NCBI GenBank assembly: GCA_016789035.1
Contig: JAEUSC010000033.1
Span: 1 to 6,055 of the forward strand
Direction: 5' to 3'
DNA from: Candidatus Omnitrophota bacterium
GTDB lineage: Bacteria; Omnitrophota; Gorgyraeia; Zapsychrales; Fredricksoniimonadaceae
Length of the DNA stretch: 6,055 nt
Part shown: piece by piece, positions 5,125 through 6,055 of the stretch
How the letters are laid out: every line of letters starts with the position of its first letter
Numbering within the stretch: the stretch's first letter is position 1
Notes under the pieces: model-generated
What the model was told of the DNA's origin: nothing
Seen by the model: only the letters and a program-made list of their open reading frames with translations
Databases searched by the model: none
Made by a program: the position numbers and the translations under genes

Positions 5125-6032
5125 AAGTTTGCCACTTTCTCTGGTGAGATCAAATCCATACAAAATCTCTGATTTCGACAAAACGGAAGATAACACGGCA
5201 TATGCGGACATGTCAACGACGATCGAACAACTTGCACACCCGGAACATTTTGCATCCGCTGAAAATTCGTCGGCCCGTAAAGTGTTATGACTTTCTTACC
5301 CAGCGCCGATCCAATAGCTTGGCCTAACGAATCCGATGTAACAATAATCCGGCAGGAATCGATCCAGTTTATATATGACTGCAAATGCGTGTGCCCTTTT
5401 TGCCAGCTCACGGAATATTTGGGCTCCAACAATTTCTCTAACGACTTCCAGTGTTCATCTGGCCAGGCCTTTGTTGGCCATTTTGAGCCTACAGCGTAAT
5501 TGAATCCAAAATCATACTTTACTTTAGAATTTCTCTTGCGTCCTAACACCAATCCTTGCCCGGACCATTTTTTATCAACAGTTTCATATAAAATTTCCAA
5601 GGCATTCTGATTGATATCCCGATGATTTTCCTGCCCGGCCAGCAAATAACGAGTCGATCGTTTTCTGGTTTCGATACTGTGGGTCTTATCGCTAAAATAA
5701 AACCCATAACATTTCTTGGCTCGGATGCGGCTTAATGACGCCGAAATGCCAATGTCCTTTTCCAAATTTATTAAAACATCAAACGTTTGTTCCGACAGTT
5801 CCTCCAATGCGGCAGAACCAAAAATAATGAGTTTTTGAATTAATGGATTGCTTTTGAGCAACCCCTTGGCCTGGCTGCTGGTCACCCACGTGACGTGATC
5901 CCCTTTATAAAGATGGAGCAGCGAGGTGCAAATCAAAACATCACCCAGGCTGACGGTTGTGGATATGCCTCGGTCAAGAAACTCAGAATAACCAGTCTTA
6001 ATGATTAGGATTCGACGATAGGAATTTGCCAT
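5103..6032 (-). CDS. Family 9 glycosyltransferase (ADP-heptose:LPS heptosyltransferase-like)
   Basis: Predicted 309-residue cytoplasmic GT-B glycosyltransferase of family GT9, which includes the LPS heptosyltransferases; these transfer a sugar from a nucleotide donor onto a growing surface glycan. Visible: an N-terminal beta strand with SLGDVLICTSLLH (residues 28-40), matching the family's usual acceptor-side 'GD.l..tP.l..l' segment; a C-terminal donor-side segment VTSDSLGQAIGSALGKK followed by ITLYGPT (231-255); and a Cys cluster near the C terminus (C275, C280, C285, C291) of the kind many GT9 proteins carry. The length is slightly short for the family. The His usually found after DS.G (as in DSG..HIA) is replaced: the segment reads DSLGQAIG. 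The start is the ATG at 6032; no convincing Shine-Dalgarno is visible in the 23 bases left upstream. The 3' end overlaps the next gene by 22 nt. The donor sugar cannot be named, so it need not be a heptose. Confidence 0.85.
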   Translation of the reverse strand: MANSYRRILIIKTGYSEFLDRGISTTVSLGDVLICTSLLHLYKGDHVTWVTSSQAKGLLKSNPLIQKLIIFGSAALEELSEQTFDVLINLEKDIGISASLSRIRAKKCYGFYFSDKTHSIETRKRSTRYLLAGQENHRDINQNALEILYETVDKKWSGQGLVLGRKRNSKVKYDFGFNYAVGSKWPTKAWPDEHWKSLEKLLEPKYSVSWQKGHTHLQSYINWIDSCRIIVTSDSLGQAIGSALGKKVITLYGPTNFQRMQNVPGVQVVRSSLTCPHMPCYLPFCRNQRFCMDLISPEKVANLCQMAVR

Positions 6033-6055
6033 GCATTTTTTAGATCACACTTCTT

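Noticed and set aside
5125..5211. 29-residue N-terminal extension of the epimerase (alternative start at 5211)
   Set aside because: It lies wholly within the glycosyltransferase gene in another frame, has no resemblance to the family, and puts the Rossmann strand too far from the N terminus.
6033..6055. 3' end of a further upstream gene (in-frame TAA at 6040-6042 in one minus-strand frame)
   Set aside because: Only a few codons are visible, so no gene can be supported.

Overview
The window is one unbroken block of seven genes, all on the minus strand, so transcription runs from position 6055 down to 1. Read in that order it encodes: a family 9 glycosyltransferase, an extended-SDR nucleotide-sugar epimerase/dehydratase, the alpha and beta halves of a thiamine-diphosphate (ThDP) E1-type dehydrogenase/transketolase-like enzyme, a classical-type short-chain dehydrogenase (SDR), a class I SAM methyltransferase, and a small one-helix membrane protein of unknown function. 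Spacing is operon-like: 22 nt overlap, then gaps of 34, 57, 6 and 12 nt, then a 1-nt stop/start overlap. I see no promoter, terminator, RNA gene, repeat array or mobile element. No gene-free stretch is longer than 57 nt.

Organism: a GT9 (heptosyltransferase-type) enzyme beside nucleotide-sugar enzymes points to a Gram-negative-type bacterium and a cell-surface polysaccharide locus (LPS O-antigen/core, capsule or another exported glycan). Base composition is mixed: roughly 45-60% GC in most genes, about 40% in a sampled part of the glycosyltransferase, and about 33% by hand count in the last gene. That mosaic look is common in glycan loci. I cannot assign a phylum from sequence alone.

Working model (inference): the epimerase/dehydratase, E1-alpha, E1-beta and SDR form a four-gene sugar-modifying cassette. 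E1-type enzymes normally feed a lipoyl E2 component, but no E2 or E3 gene is present here and the neighbours are all sugar or glycan enzymes. The closest characterised precedent I know is AviB1/AviB2 of avilamycin biosynthesis, an E1-alpha/beta-like pair that adds a two-carbon branch to a sugar. By analogy this pair may transfer a two-carbon unit from a 2-oxo acid or ketose to a keto-sugar nucleotide made by the epimerase. The SDR would then reduce the product, the methyltransferase might methylate it, and the GT9 enzyme would help build the glycan. The order of these steps and the substrates are not shown by the sequence.

The most notable details are the non-canonical catalytic residues of the SDR, the divergent substrate loop of E1-alpha, the in-frame E1-beta/SDR junction separated by one amber stop, and the sharp GC drop at the junction with the last gene.
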